Positions 45,401-57,853 of a stretch of 64,000 nucleotides of DNA are shown in pieces. Source of the stretch: Rallus limicola (Eukaryota > Chordata > Aves > Gruiformes > Rallidae); NCBI GenBank assembly GCA_022605955.1, contig JAKCOZ010000012.1:26658015-26722014 (forward strand), read 5' to 3'. Positions within the stretch are counted from its first letter, which is position 1. The number at the start of each line of letters is the position of its first letter. The position numbers and the translations under genes are program-made. The notes under the pieces are model-generated. The model had not been told where the DNA came from, searched no databases, and saw only the letters and a list, made by a program, of their open reading frames with translations.

Positions 45401-46529
45401 CTTCTAGCAGGTGGCACAGCATGAGTAGATGTTTCATCTGCTGCAGGAATTCTCAAAATACACCAACCTTGTGTGATTGTCCACAAAGAGCAGCAAATAA
45501 CCAAGACAAGCCTGATGTACTTTCACCTGCAAAAATCAACTCCACACCTGCAGATGACAAGGTCATGTTAAATAGGAATGGGACCTTTGAAAGCCAAGAA
45601 ATGCAGCATCAGTATCAGTCCAATAATTCTGAGTCATCTCAACATATCCTGCTTTACCTTCAAGAGTACGAGGCTTTGCTCTGTTTCACGACCACAAGAA
45701 AGTGATACCATGGGGAAAAAATTTAGCTCTAATTTAGAAGAAAAAAAAAAGAGGGAAAAGGGAAAAAAAAAAACCCCAAGAAACAGCATAATTCTTTCTT
45801 CATTGGCAAGGACTAGAAACTAGCAGTTTATCTACCTGGAGAAGGGAGGGAAAAAATTCCTAAACTGATAACAAAAAAAAAACCCTGAGGACAAGATATT
45901 GTGCCTAAGCATTTGTTAAAGCAAGGGGCTGGAGAGGGGGGTGAGATGCACCTTTTTCTTTTCTACTTCCCTTCAAAGAGTGAAGGAAAATTATTCTGCA
46001 CAGCAAGAAAATCACTTGTAATGGAATTCAGGCAATATATTGGTTCCTTTAGAAGCATCTTGCTCAACACTTGATTTCGCATTTTCATTCCTCAGAGATC
46101 ACAATCCTTTGCATTTTTCTATCTCCACCTTGTGGTTTTCAAGTACAAACAACTTCATAAATATTATTCATAGCATTAGGGGGGGGGGAAATCAAGTAGA
46201 TTCATGTTCTTCCACATAAATGACAAGTGAATAAATACAAGTGTTCTGGGTGACTAACTGAACTAGCACACTAACATTTCCTGGCACTGCAGGTGCCTCC
46301 CGATGGCGGGGCACAGAGGTAATCGATACCGAGTGAGTGCGTAGTGAAGTTAACATTATCCCTAAGCCACAACTGCAGTGAAAGGTCAGTCAGCTGGGAA
46401 AATCTTACCTGATGTTACAACACCTTCCTTCTAATGAGACCCACGGGACTTGGCTTCTTCCTGCAGCGTGGGGACAGGTGGAGAGGGTGATGTAGCGGTG
46501 TGCACGCATCCCTTCGTCGTACCTGTTTG
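39471..46529. other. Gene-free sequence upstream of MFSD1
   Basis: Seven kilobases without CR1. I looked for RARRES1-like exons, expected by human synteny, and recognised none on either strand. TTTTCATACACATGT is repeated near 41877-41904. A 119-codon frame at 45346-45705 is unassigned. Confidence 0.5.
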
Positions 46530-46738
46530 AATTAGACCTGAGGGGGAAGTTCTGTGCAGAGAGAGTGGGGAGAGGCTGGAAGGGGCTGCCCAGAGAGGGG
46601 GTGGGTGCCCCATCCCTGGGGATGTTCAAGGCCAGGTTGGCTGGGGCCCTGGGTAACCTTGTGTAGCTCCAGACCTGGATCAGAACTCTCTGATCCTTGG
46701 GGTCCCTTCCAACCCAGAGCAGTCTGTGACTCTATGAT
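46530..46738 (+). mobile_element. CR1 LINE 3' fragment, type B
   Basis: A short copy from TTAGACCTGAGGGGGAAGTT to GTCTGTGACTCTATGAT. It lacks the ~25-bp GGAGGTTGGTGTCCCTGCC stretch present in other type B copies. Confidence 0.88.
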
Positions 46739-48470
46739 ATAGCACATATATTGTCTTGTGTACAGCACATATACTGTCCATAGACCATCCGTGGGTGGTT
46801 CTTTTGGAAAGGAAGGAAAGGATCTAAGACTTCTTTGAGAATAACCTTATTTGAGCATAATGAATAAAAGGGGTGAAGCAAAAGCTCCGAGATGGCTTTT
46901 ACTGGAAATGATGCTCCACTTGTATAACCTTTCACCTACAGCTTGTTTTATTTAGAATTCTTCCACTTAGGGAAATCCCAAATACACTCACCTCTTAACA
47001 CCAGCAGTAGGGCAACACAGCAAGAAACTGATCCCATGAATATCAATGCTGCAACCTTACCTCTCCCTATTCCCATCAGCAATTCCCAATAACATTCATG
47101 TTTAAAGATGTCACTTGGATGTCACTTGGATGGAGAAGTCCAATCAAACTGAACTGCCTGTGGACTTCTTCTGTGGACTTTGATTACACAACTACATGAT
47201 TGTGGTTTTGATTACATGTCATTCAGATGTGCCAATACCCTTTGGAGCTACAAGAAGTTTCCAGAACCTAAGACTCTGAAGAGAAAACTACTCTTCAGAG
47301 AAGGGCTTAAGCCATGTAGTAGCCTGTACGGGGAGCTACTGAGCACACCTCCTTGTCCCTTAAACATTCCCTGTGTTCCACAGCAGCCTAGGAGAGATGG
47401 TTCAAAAAGGGCTTGTACCAGCTTCTGTATCCCAAGCTGCATGAGGATACAGAACACCTTCCCTCTCAGGTGCTCCATGTGTAAATGACAGCATACTGCA
47501 TGAGTAAGGGTTTCATCTTCCTTTCCTGCCCTGCTCCTGTGCTCTGCTGCCTGCCCAGAGCCTGAGGGAACACCAGCTCCCTGCTCAGAGAGTTCCCTCA
47601 CACAGCCAGTGCTTTGCTCACACAGATCTAGCCCAGGGTCTGCATGTTAGATGAAGTCTTAGTTTAGAAGAAATAGAATAGGGAAAAAAAAAACCAACCC
47701 AACAAAGTTTTCTTCTATTATCTGGAAAGAAAAGGCAAATTTCTTTTTCTGGAAACATGAGCAGTCAGTTCATGTGATGCATCTCCAATGAGATCTGCAG
47801 CCACAAAGCATTCAAATAAAATACAACACAGCAGGGAACTGCTGTGACACTTGTACTTCTAATCCCTGGCATCCAACAACAAATGCCAAGCACACAGCTT
47901 TGTAACAGGGAATGTAAAATGGAAGGAGAAAAGGAAATCAGGAAAGGGAACAGATAAAAATCCTACTTTTGAGAGTGACACCAAGTAACAACAGCCCATC
48001 CTGGCCCCTGCACAAAATCTGGAGAGTTTGCTTCCCTCAGCAAACTGTATAAAATCTTCCAGCTTATAGCTAGACTCTAAACAGTGAGTGCTTTGGGGCA
48101 GACTTAGGCTCTGAGATCTCCAGTTAAATGCCCTGCTATCCAATTTGCATATAACCCGCTGGTGAACAAGAACTGACTCTTAATTCCTTCAGGGAACGTG
48201 TCCCTCAGAGCCTTTCCAAGCACTGTGGTATTTTTGGATGGCTTTTCTGTGCTGCATGGGAGTGTTTACATCACTCCAGGAAGAGACAAAACAAATGATT
48301 AGTGCTTTTATAACTTCTTAAAATCTAATTATTCCAGGGAATTAGAGAGTCAGTAGATTCCATGGAGATGAGAGGGGTGGAACAAGGCGCCCTCACCTGA
48401 GCCCTGCTCTGGTACATGCTGTGGAGGAGGGGTGGCAGCAGAAGGCACAAAGCATCTGTGCTTTCTCCAC

Positions 48471-48517
48471 AGGGCTAACAGAGGAGCCAGGACCAGGGCT
48501 AACAGAGGAGCCAGGAC
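48471..48517 (+). repeat. Tandem duplication, 24-bp period, two copies
   Basis: AGGGCTAACAGAGGAGCCAG then GACC, repeated once. No function is evident. Confidence 0.9.
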
Positions 48518-50670
48518 TGTATGGGGTGTTTTAAAAAAGGAACAACTTGCAATGACCCTTTTAATATCATTAAATTGTGGCATCAACTCTAAAAGTGGCC
48601 TTGTCTTTGCTCATTCCCAAGCCAAGAGTAGCATGTATATCCCCAGTAATCTAGTCCTGGGTCCAGAAAGGCACCTCAGTGTGGCTGAGGATCCAGGTCT
48701 CTGTGTCTGAGGAAGATTTAGATGGTTTGGTGTTTAGACTTAGATTAATTTAGTGAACAAATGTCACAACAAGTCACACTGAGCAGAAACGTGCTTTGAT
48801 AGCTCCCTGTCCACTGTTAGCCTGGCTGAAGAACAAGACCACAATTACACTGGTGATGATTACCACTACCAGATGGGCAACTGGTGATGACCAGAGGGGT
48901 CACTATGGCAAGGAAAGGAGGGGAGAAGTGCATCAGCCCAGGCAGGGCTGTGACATCAAAAATCCCCATGGTGGGAGGGGGATGGAGCGCTGATCCCCAG
49001 GCAGCAGCGATGCTTTAGACAAGACCTGTGTGACACACAGCACACAGGCTCAGCTTGCACACAAGGGAAGAAAGCATTAGTTGTACTATAAATTACTTTA
49101 TCCCACAGAGAAGGAAAGTAAAAGCAGGAACCCTGTGCTGGTAACAACAAGAGGGAGTCTGCAAAAGAGACTTCAGCTGAAAACAGCCTCTGGGCTCAGG
49201 CATTCCCACTTTCCAGGCTTTGCTTTTTCATGAATTTAAATAACTGTGAGACAAAACTCCTCAGTGTAAGCTTTCACTCCAGTGTCATGGGGATCTCCTG
49301 GAAAGGACCCTCCTGTCTCCATACCTCGCTGTCCCTACCCCATTTCAGCTTCTAGTCCAGTTTCTCCTAGCCCTGGCTCCCATTTTACTGCACTTTCTGC
49401 TCAAGAAGCAAAAAGTTTTTATTAAGTTTCTCATACCACCACCTGAAAAAGCAATGACACTCACAGCACATTCCCAGCCTTTTTTCCCTGGGAATGTTTC
49501 CCACAGACAGCCTCACACCCTGTGTCTCCCATAGGAAAAGTCATTTTTCTTCAAAAATGAAGTGCTGGGATTTTCAGGAAGAAAATGCTGGGGACATGAT
49601 GCCCAGGAGATAATGTTTTGATAGCCAGCCCTGGCCCCAGCACAGCTGTGGAAGGTGTCCAGCAGCAGCATGTAGCCCAGCAACCTGCCCTAAACACTGA
49701 GCACCTCCTGGAAATGGAAAAGAAACACAGGGGTTATGACAACCCTTTCACAGGTCCCACAGGACTGGGAAGAACTGGGGGGGTGAATCACTACTCAGAA
49801 CACATGCCTTCAAGGAAGTCAAAAAAGCTAAACAAGCTCCAAATGTCATAATTGCCTCCCTGGGGGGCTGAGGGGAGCCCTTTGCTGAAGCATACAACTA
49901 TATTTCAGCCTACAACCACACCATCCTGATCCTGATGTACACAGCAACTGGCTTAGAGTGTGGGCAGGGGGGGCTGTAAGGAAATAACCAGCATCCAGCA
50001 GCGTGCAGTCTCTGACGCAGCGGGGTGGGCTGAATCTGTAAGGATCTCTTGGTGCTGTTGCAATGCTTTTCTCCTTTCTGTGTGCACTGGGTACTCAGCA
50101 AACAGATTTAGCAACCAGGCATTGTTAAACTAAGATATGCTCCTCCTTCAGGATTTATTTTGTATGCTTGATCTTAATATCTGGCACAGAAATCCTGCTG
50201 TTTCTCTGAGTTAGCACTAAATGTTGGCCCTGGAGTGACAATTTACTGTTGATGCTGTTGTCTTAGGGTAAGCCTAGAGCCCAACACCGGTTCATGGAGA
50301 GTCCAGCTCCCAAAGAACCACTCACTCCCAGGGCTGGTTGGATGCTCCTGCATTCCTGAGTGCACTGAGGGGGCTGCTCACTGCTCTCATCACCTCTCAG
50401 CTCAGGACTAAGCAAGAAAAAACAGGGGGGAAACCAAGGAGTTAATGCCTGGAATTCCTTCTCTCATCAACAACTGCAGAGCTGCTTTCAGACCCTGGAC
50501 ACATGCTGGCTTCATAAACAGGTTGCCTTTCTCTGAGTCTGAGAAAAGACTGACACAGCCTACTTCAGCAAAATGCAAAAATATCCAACCCCTTTTTCAA
50601 TTTGGTGGTTTTATTTAATTAGACAGCTTGATTGGGAAAACCCAAATTGCTTCAAGTGTCAGTGAGATTA

Positions 50671-50708
50671 TCCTGAACAAGCCTGTCCTGAACAAGCCTG
50701 TCCTGAAC
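50671..50708 (+). repeat. Tandem repeat, 15-bp period, ~2.5 copies
   Basis: The unit is TCCTGAACAAGCCTG, the third copy being partial. Confidence 0.9.
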
Positions 50709-52386
50709 TCATGCTCCCTCTTTGTCAGCAGGGTAAAATCACTGAATGGAAAAAGTTAATTTCCTTAATACTTCACAGAACTAGCAGAAAGTATGATGTG
50801 CTAATACTCAAGGTGGAGTAGAGATCTCTAAATAGGTTAGATTGCACCTTTGCTTTCCTATCTAAAAGTTTGTGCCCTTCTCAAGCCCTCTGATGGTCTT
50901 GTGATTGAAAGCAAGCTGTTAGAAAAGGATGTTGCCACACTAAATCCCCACAGCACAAACCTCATGAACAAAACAGAGAGGAATTAGATGGGCAGGTATA
51001 CCTGTCCAGTGTCCAACAAGGAATATAAACAGATACAGCTACCTGCAGACTTGGCAATATCTATATGATATCATATATAGATATCTCTACAAACATGCAC
51101 ACACACATTGTGGACCAAGATCAGGTGCTGTATCATAAGTTAAGGTTTTTGTAACTTTAACCCTGCCAAAATGATGGGTTCCTTTCCTGGGATAAGCAGG
51201 AAACATTGTTCTCAGGAGAGTCACTCAGTGAGAGATGGGCTGTGTATGTATGTGACTCCCTGGCTCTGTTCCCATCCCACTGTCTGTGATTTTGGTGTTG
51301 ATCTTCCACCACCTCAAATTTTCTTAATACAACACAGATGTCTGTTACCTTCTCTAGCTCCTCTAAAGCTTCCTTTAATCTCAGTGAAGTCACATCATGA
51401 CATGATAGGCTCTCCTGTTTTCAGGTATCTTCAGTATTTGTTTAAGAAAAGGTTTCCTACCACAAGTACTGTGAGCAGTTAGGTCATTCCTGCCAAAACC
51501 CCACTGAAGAGCAGGCATTTGTGACTCTTTCACTGGTATTTCCTCTTCCAATCAATAGGCTGCCTTCAGAAGTGAAATATTAATATTAAACCCTCTTCTC
51601 TCTAAGTGTCTTGTTAAGAAACAAGGTTTTATGCCTAAATCAGACTTCCTCTGCTCCTTCAGCAACCCTGCATTCACTACCAATAGGCAAAGTTGCTTAT
51701 TAGAATCCAGAAGATTAGAAAAAAAGAGTTCACTGCAAATACCTACCTCATAATCTCAGCAAAAACTAATCTAGTCCAGTAGATTTTGGTTCTCTCTCTA
51801 ACTGCAAGGTTGCACACAGAAAAATACATCTTGTCTACACCAAGAGTTGCAGGGTGTAACATCTCTTGTGAAAACCAGCTGGAGGCATCACAGTTCTGAC
51901 AGTTAAAAATACATGTTTAACCTTCTAAAGAAAGCCCCTGGAATCCAGCACAGCAGAGTATGCAGAACAAAGAAATAAAGAATAAAATGCAATAAAGAAA
52001 TTGCATTCAGCTTCACAGTTTAAATCATGGTTGTGCTACATCAAGTTACTTTGGGAAATATTTTGACTCAGATCAGTACAAAAGTCCAGTTACTAGAATT
52101 AAAATTGGTCCATTATTGTATAGAAGCAGACTTTTTGAACTTCATCTCTTGTTTCCCAAAAATGTGAGAAGGAAAAACCCAAGAAGCATATAAACAGCAA
52201 TGTTTCTGTCCAAAGGGAGCTTTAACAGTATTTAACCCATTAGAAATTGAACTGGATGGTGCTACTGAGAGAAATCCACTGTCAAAAATTACCATGTCTC
52301 TGCCATAAGCAGGGACATAATGGATGCATTTAAGAAGTGTAGCTTCTGATGGGATTTCACCATGCCCTTACAATGTTACCACTGGA

Positions 52387-52422
<36 letters not shown>
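52387..52422 (+). repeat. Compound (AT)n(GT)n microsatellite
   Basis: Nine AT units run into nine GT units. It is likely to vary between individuals. Confidence 0.95.
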
Positions 52423-52975
52423 AATACTGACAACAGTTACCTTATTGAAGAGGTCTGTGGAAGCAGAGGCCAGTAGTGCAGCGCTGGGGACAAGCCATAG
52501 GTTTGCCAAGGGAAGGAAAAGGACTCGGTGGCAATGGGAGGTCATCAACACTTCCCATTATTGTGCTTTAAATACACTCAGCATTCACCCCCCAGCTATT
52601 GTTTTTACACTCACCTTTTGAAACAAGGTCAGCCAGGACTCTTTAAAACAAGTTAAAGTTAAATGTCACTGTGAGTTTGAGCTCTCTGTGTGGAAAACTG
52701 CAATAATTGTCATGTCTTGCACAGAGAAGAAGTAAAAGTCCTCCTCCTTTCTCTATTACACAATAATTTCCCTTCAATCTTCTAGGACATGTGTTCCAAC
52801 AAGACCAAGCATGGCATACTGCCCTCAATTAAAAATGCTTTCAAAAGGAAAGTAGATGCAATCAGGAGTTCAGGAAGGAACTCAGCAATACTTCAGTGAT
52901 GTGGTTACACATCTGGGTGAGTCTATCTATATCTTTGCTTCATATACATTGGGTGGCATGTTTTGTTTGTACATA

Positions 52976-53152
52976 TCATAGAATCCCAGACTGCTTTGGG
53001 TTGGAAGGGACCTCAAAGATTATCTAGTTCCAACCCCCAGCCCTGGGCAGAGACACCCTCACTAGACCAGGGTCCCCAAAACCCCATCCAACCCAGCCTT
53101 GAACCCTGCCAGGGATGGGGCTTCTAAAACCTCTCTGGGCACCCTGTTCCAT
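52976..53152 (-). mobile_element. CR1 LINE 3' fragment, type E
   Basis: It starts TCATAGAATCCCAGACTGC, then GGTTGGAAGGGACCTCAAAG. It is a diverged relative of type B and stops in the VPREV-like region. Confidence 0.85.
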
Positions 53153-54207
53153 ATCACAGATCTCAAGCCCAGTCCTACCTGGTAGAGGACAACAGCATCA
53201 GGCTCTTCAACTGGCAGCAAATCATCTGAGATGGCAATACATTCAAACACTTCAGCACATCATAACAGAATAAAATCCCACAATTGTGAATCAACATTTT
53301 CTTTAAAAAAAAAAACAAACCAAAACTTTCCCACATGTAGTTTTACACGAGGCCCCCACCCTGCAGCTCACACAAACATTGCCTCAGCACATCAAAAGGC
53401 AGCTTCTCCAGAAGAGGAAAATGGCAGAGATTTGGTTGATGCATCACATACAACTTCTGATTGGAACTTGCCTTATCTGAGGCTTTTGGTGCAAATCTGT
53501 TGGTGTCAGCAGGACAACTGGAGATCTTCCAACAGAAAACATCAGGCTTGCATCTGTAAAATATAAAACATTAATCTGGTTTCTGCCATAAACTGCATTT
53601 TCATAACAACTTGGGAGAGCATCAAACCCAAAGCCCCAATGTTTTGGTTTGATTTAGTGGAAGGCTGATCACTAGGTGAAAAAATAACGTGTTCTACACA
53701 TTGGAGGAGAAGCCTAGGAGCTGCTCAGTGCCATTATGTCTAGATCTAGAGATAAAAGAAGAGAAGAAACCCCAAATACCACAACCAAACAACCCCAAGA
53801 AACAGGTTGATGGTTTGTGCTGGAGCTGGACATGAACATCTCCTGATCTATACTAATATGCCAATTGTTTCAAGGGGGACTGATTCAATACCACATTCAG
53901 TAAAATACCAGTAAAAATCCATAAAATTCTTTCAGGGCTTGGCCTCCTGATCTGCTGCTGTGTAAAATTAGACACCAGGCTGTAGATTTAAAAAACAAAA
54001 ATCTGATAAAACATCTTGAGAGTTTGAAAACACCAAGGGCTTCTTTTCTTAAATGAGATCTGCCCTTTAGACTATACATGAACAGTAAACATTTTCCATT
54101 TGCATTTGCTCTATTTCTCATAGAAACTCTTAATACAAAGGACACACAGGCCAAACACCAATGGCTGTTCCAGCACGTTGGACCAAACACATAAAACCCG
54201 TGTTCAC
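53153..54207. other. Gene-free spacer
   Basis: A 146-codon minus-strand frame at 53897-54337 overlaps a CR1 edge and has no recognised domain. Nothing else was seen. Confidence 0.55.
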
Positions 54208-54750
54208 AACAGGATGCAGTGAGGGGTGTCCCTGGACTGGGCACTGGGGAGGCTGCACCTCGAGTGCTGGGTCCAGTTCTGGGCTCCTCAGCATCAGAAG
54301 GACACTGGGGTCCTGGAGTGAGTGCAGAGAAGGGCAACCAGGCTGGGGAAGGGGCTGGAGGGCAAATCCTCTGAGGAGCAGCTGAGGGAGCTGGGGGGGT
54401 TGAGCCTGGAGAAGAGGAGGCTGAGGGGAGACCTTCTCCCCACCTGCCCTGCCCTGCCAGGAGGGTGCAGAGAGGTGGGCGCTGGTCTCTTCAGCCAGGG
54501 GACAGGAGCTGGGACAAGGGGCAATGGGCTCAAGCTGGGCCAGGGCAGGCTCAGCTCAGCTGGGAGGGCAAAGTTCTTCCCTGGCAGAGCTGTGGGGCTG
54601 TGGCACAGGCTGCCCAGGGAGGGGCTGAGTCCCCAGCCCTGGGTGTGTTTAACAGAGGGGAGATGAGGTGGTCAGGGATCTGGTTTAGCTTAGGATGGGA
54701 ATGGGTGGACTTGATGATCTTAAAAGTCTTTTCCAACCCTGTGATTCTGT
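54208..54750 (+). mobile_element. CR1 LINE 3' fragment, type C
   Basis: About 540 bp from the RT end (CACCTCGAGTGCTGGGTCCA) to the tail CCCTGTGATTCTGTGAGAGG. It is the fuller of the two type C copies. Its RT part shows CTGAGGGAGCTGGGGGGGTT in place of the usual GLFSLE codons. Confidence 0.9.
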
Positions 54751-55513
54751 GAGAGGTGACCACACAAGCACAAGCATGATGCAGCAGTGCAGCATCCAGC
54801 AGCAGAGGTTTGCCAGATTACACGAGCTCGCTTACATTTAACAGCAATGAATGTTGAGTTAAAGGTGCTGAAAATTGTTTAGCACTCCTCTGCTGCTCTT
54901 CACAAACCTTTTTTTTTTTTTCCTTTGAGCTTTAAAAGGCTGAAAGTCTTTCAGTTCAGTCTTATTGCAGCATCAAAGGTGCTGCTGAGATCATGGCTTT
55001 GGGTTGTCATTGGGATTTTGCTGTATAAACAGCGGTTTCGGTGACTATAACACTCATGAGAAGTTCCACGTTGGCCACGCTGAGATCTGTGCTCCGTGAG
55101 CTATGTTATTTCTCTGTAATTTTTCTTTAATCCTTAAACCTAACAGAGATTTTCAGATTGACTCCACCAACCATCCCCCTGATTAAACCAAACTACGTAA
55201 GGTGGAGAAATAAACATGAGAGTTCTTGTGCTTTTACGTGAGGAAACCAGGACGTGTTTGTCAAAACAGTATGAGTAATGGAGAGAAAGGGATGGTTTTC
55301 TCAGAAGTTCTGGGAACATACAGCCATGCAGGGAAGGACAAAGAAGGAAGTATTCCTAATCAGAACCAAGAAAACAAGATTATCCTGAGATGGAGCTGTG
55401 ATAAGACTGTCACTGAGCAATGAGAGGCACACTCAGAATATAGACCCTTCCTTCGTACGTGAAGGAGATAATATATACATTCATTACTTAAAGAACTGGA
55501 GGCAGTTGGAATT
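54751..55513. other. Gene-free spacer
   Basis: A T-rich run lies near 54910. I see no gene. Confidence 0.6.
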
Positions 55514-55788
55514 AGAATCATAGAAAGGTCTGGGTTGGAAGGGACTCCAAGGGTCACAGAGCTCCAACCCCCTGCCACAGGCAGGGACACCAACCTCCAG
55601 GCCTGGAGCTACACAAGGTTGACCCCATCCAACCTGGTCTTGAACACCCCCAGGGATGGGGCACCCACCCCCTCTCTGGGCAGCCCCTTCCAGCCCCTCA
55701 CCACTCTCTCTGCAAAGAACTTCCCCCCAATCTCTCCTCTCCCCCTTCCCTCCTCCAGCTTCACTCCATCCCCCTTGTCCTGCCATTG
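55514..55788 (-). mobile_element. CR1 LINE 3' fragment, type B
   Basis: It starts AATCATAGAAAGGTCTGGGT and ends near CCCCCTTGTCCTGCCATTG. A short internal deletion removes the GCCCAGGGCCCCAGCC stretch. Confidence 0.9.
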
Positions 55789-57055
55789 TAATGATTTTCT
55801 TCCACCTTCAATTTATGCTCAGAGTAAAAATACGGTTCCAGGTATCTTTTAAGTCACATAAGTGACCACAAAAAAAAAATCATAACATGGTTTTAGAAAG
55901 TCCTGAAGAGTAATCTGCCTTTACTGCTGTCAGGGTGGTCAGCCTGCTTCTGGACTGTATCATCTGGTGTTGCAGGGAACCCTACAGAGGAAGAAAATTA
56001 GCAACTTGCAAATTGGTATCACACCACTCCATAGGTGTGAGCTGAAAATTGGGTCAGATATCTCCTACCAGAAGCACAGATTACAGCATTTTGTGGAAAT
56101 CTGGGGGGAAAAAATGTACAAAATTCAGTATGCAAAGGTAAATGGCACACATTAATTGTCTATCATACAACACATCCCTGCACAAAGCTTTTCTTACCAG
56201 AGGATTAACAAGAAGTTCTACCAATTTTCCAGTCTAAATAACATCCCTGGCTAATGAACACCTGAGAGATGGCAGAAATTATGGGGAAAAAAAATAAAAA
56301 TACAGAAAAAACAGGATGGCCTTTTAGGTCTGTCTGCCCAGAACTGTCTGTTCAGGTGTGACAGGGAAGGACTGTCCCCAGCTGTGCTTCTAGCAGTGTT
56401 CATTGGTTTTCACTCTTAGGAGCCAGGGCCCTTACAGCTCAGCATCCCCAGCTCCCAGGCAAAGCAGAGCCCTGGAAACTGTTGCAGCACTCCCAAAGGA
56501 GAGGACAAAGGGCAGGATATAGTGAGCAAGACATGGAAAATGTGTTTCCTCTCAGTTGTGCCTTCTGCTGGACCTTTGCAGACACCTCACCTTCCAAGAC
56601 AGCCAGTCTGATAAACTGGAGTGGAATTTAACGTGAGAAGTCACCCATTTGTCCTCACCTTATTTAAAACACCAAGCCCTCAGCCCTCTATTGTGCAAAT
56701 ATTTAATGCCTTGTTCAAACATTGTGCAACTAAAACGCTTCAGAAATGATTGTTCTGTTGCAATAACTGTGACATACATTGAATCCTTAAAAAATGGTGT
56801 CAGAACCCCCCCCCCCCCGGTATGGCAAGGGAATTTTTACTGCTATCAGCTATCAGCTGTGAGCAAATGTTAGCCATAAACAAATTTAAATAGTTTTTTG
56901 GGGGGTGAGGGGTCATGACATCCATCTGGGAGGAATTGAACATTAGAAGTGCACTAGAGGCTTCAGTTCAGTGCCCATCTTTTGGGAATCTGGAGCTGGA
57001 GCATTGCTCACACATCTCTGGAGAGCCAATGCAGCTGCAAGTGCTGTACAAGGGA
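55789..57055. other. Gene-free spacer
   Basis: It contains the C13 run; otherwise nothing recognisable. Confidence 0.6.
56806..56818 (+). repeat. C13 homopolymer
   Basis: Thirteen C in a row. A G10 run lies at 46179-46188. Both are prone to sequencing-length error. Confidence 0.95.
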
Positions 57056-57853
57056 TTCAGAGAATCACTGAACCCCAGACTGGTGTGGGTGGGAAGGGAC
57101 CTCAAAGCCCCCCCAGTGTCCACCTGCCATGGGAAGGGACACCTCCCTCCAGCCCAGGGTGCCCAAAGCCCCATCCAACCTGGCCAGGGATTCAGGGGCA
57201 GCCCCAGCCTCTCTGGGCACCCTGTGCCAGGGCCTCCCCACAATCAGAGTGAAAAATTTCTTCCTAACATCTAATGGAAATCTCCCCTCTTTCAGTTGAA
57301 ACTCATTACCCACTGTCCTGTCACTGCACTCCCTGATAGAGTCCCTCTCCAGCTCTCCTGGAGCCCCTCAAGGGACTGGAAGGGGCTCAGAGCTCTCCCC
57401 AGCAGCAGCTTTCTCTTCTCCAGGCTGAGCCAGCCCAGCTCTCCCAGCCTGGCTCTGGAGCAGAAGGGCTCCAGCCCTCCCATCATCTCCAGGGCCTCTT
57501 TGGGACTGGCTCCCACAGCTCCATGTCCTCCTTGCCCTGGGGACCCCCGAGCTGGAGGCAGCCCTGCCAGGGGGTCTGTGTCCCTGAGCGGGGCAGAGGG
57601 GCAGAATCCCCCTTCCCAGCCCTGCCAGTCCCACTGCTGGGGGTGCAGCCCAGGACATGGGTGGCTTTCTGGGCTCTCAGCACACAGTGCTGGCTCATGT
57701 TGAGCTTCTCACCCCCCAGCCCCTTCAAGACCTTCACCTCAGGGCTGCTCTCCATCCCTCCTTCCCTCCCTCCATGCTTCCCCCCCAGCCTGTGGTGCCT
57801 GGGATTGCCTTGACCCAGGTGCAGGACCTTGCCCTTGGCCTTGTTGAACCAAG
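57056..57853 (-). mobile_element. CR1 LINE fragment, type E, ~800 bp, diverged
   Basis: It runs from the tail side (AGAGAATCACTGAACCCCAG) to RT sequence at CTTGCCCTTGGCCTTGTTGA. Many indels suggest an older family than types A to D. Confidence 0.88.

Larger units (their letters stand above)
46739..52975. other. Gene-free sequence
   Basis: It contains two small tandem duplications, an AT-rich hairpin sequence at 51057-51085 (CTATATGATATCATATATAG) and the AT/GT microsatellite. No exon was recognised. Confidence 0.5.

Noticed and set aside
45346..45705. 119-codon plus-strand frame
   Set aside because: No signal peptide, domain or splice sites that I could recognise, and no resemblance to RARRES1.
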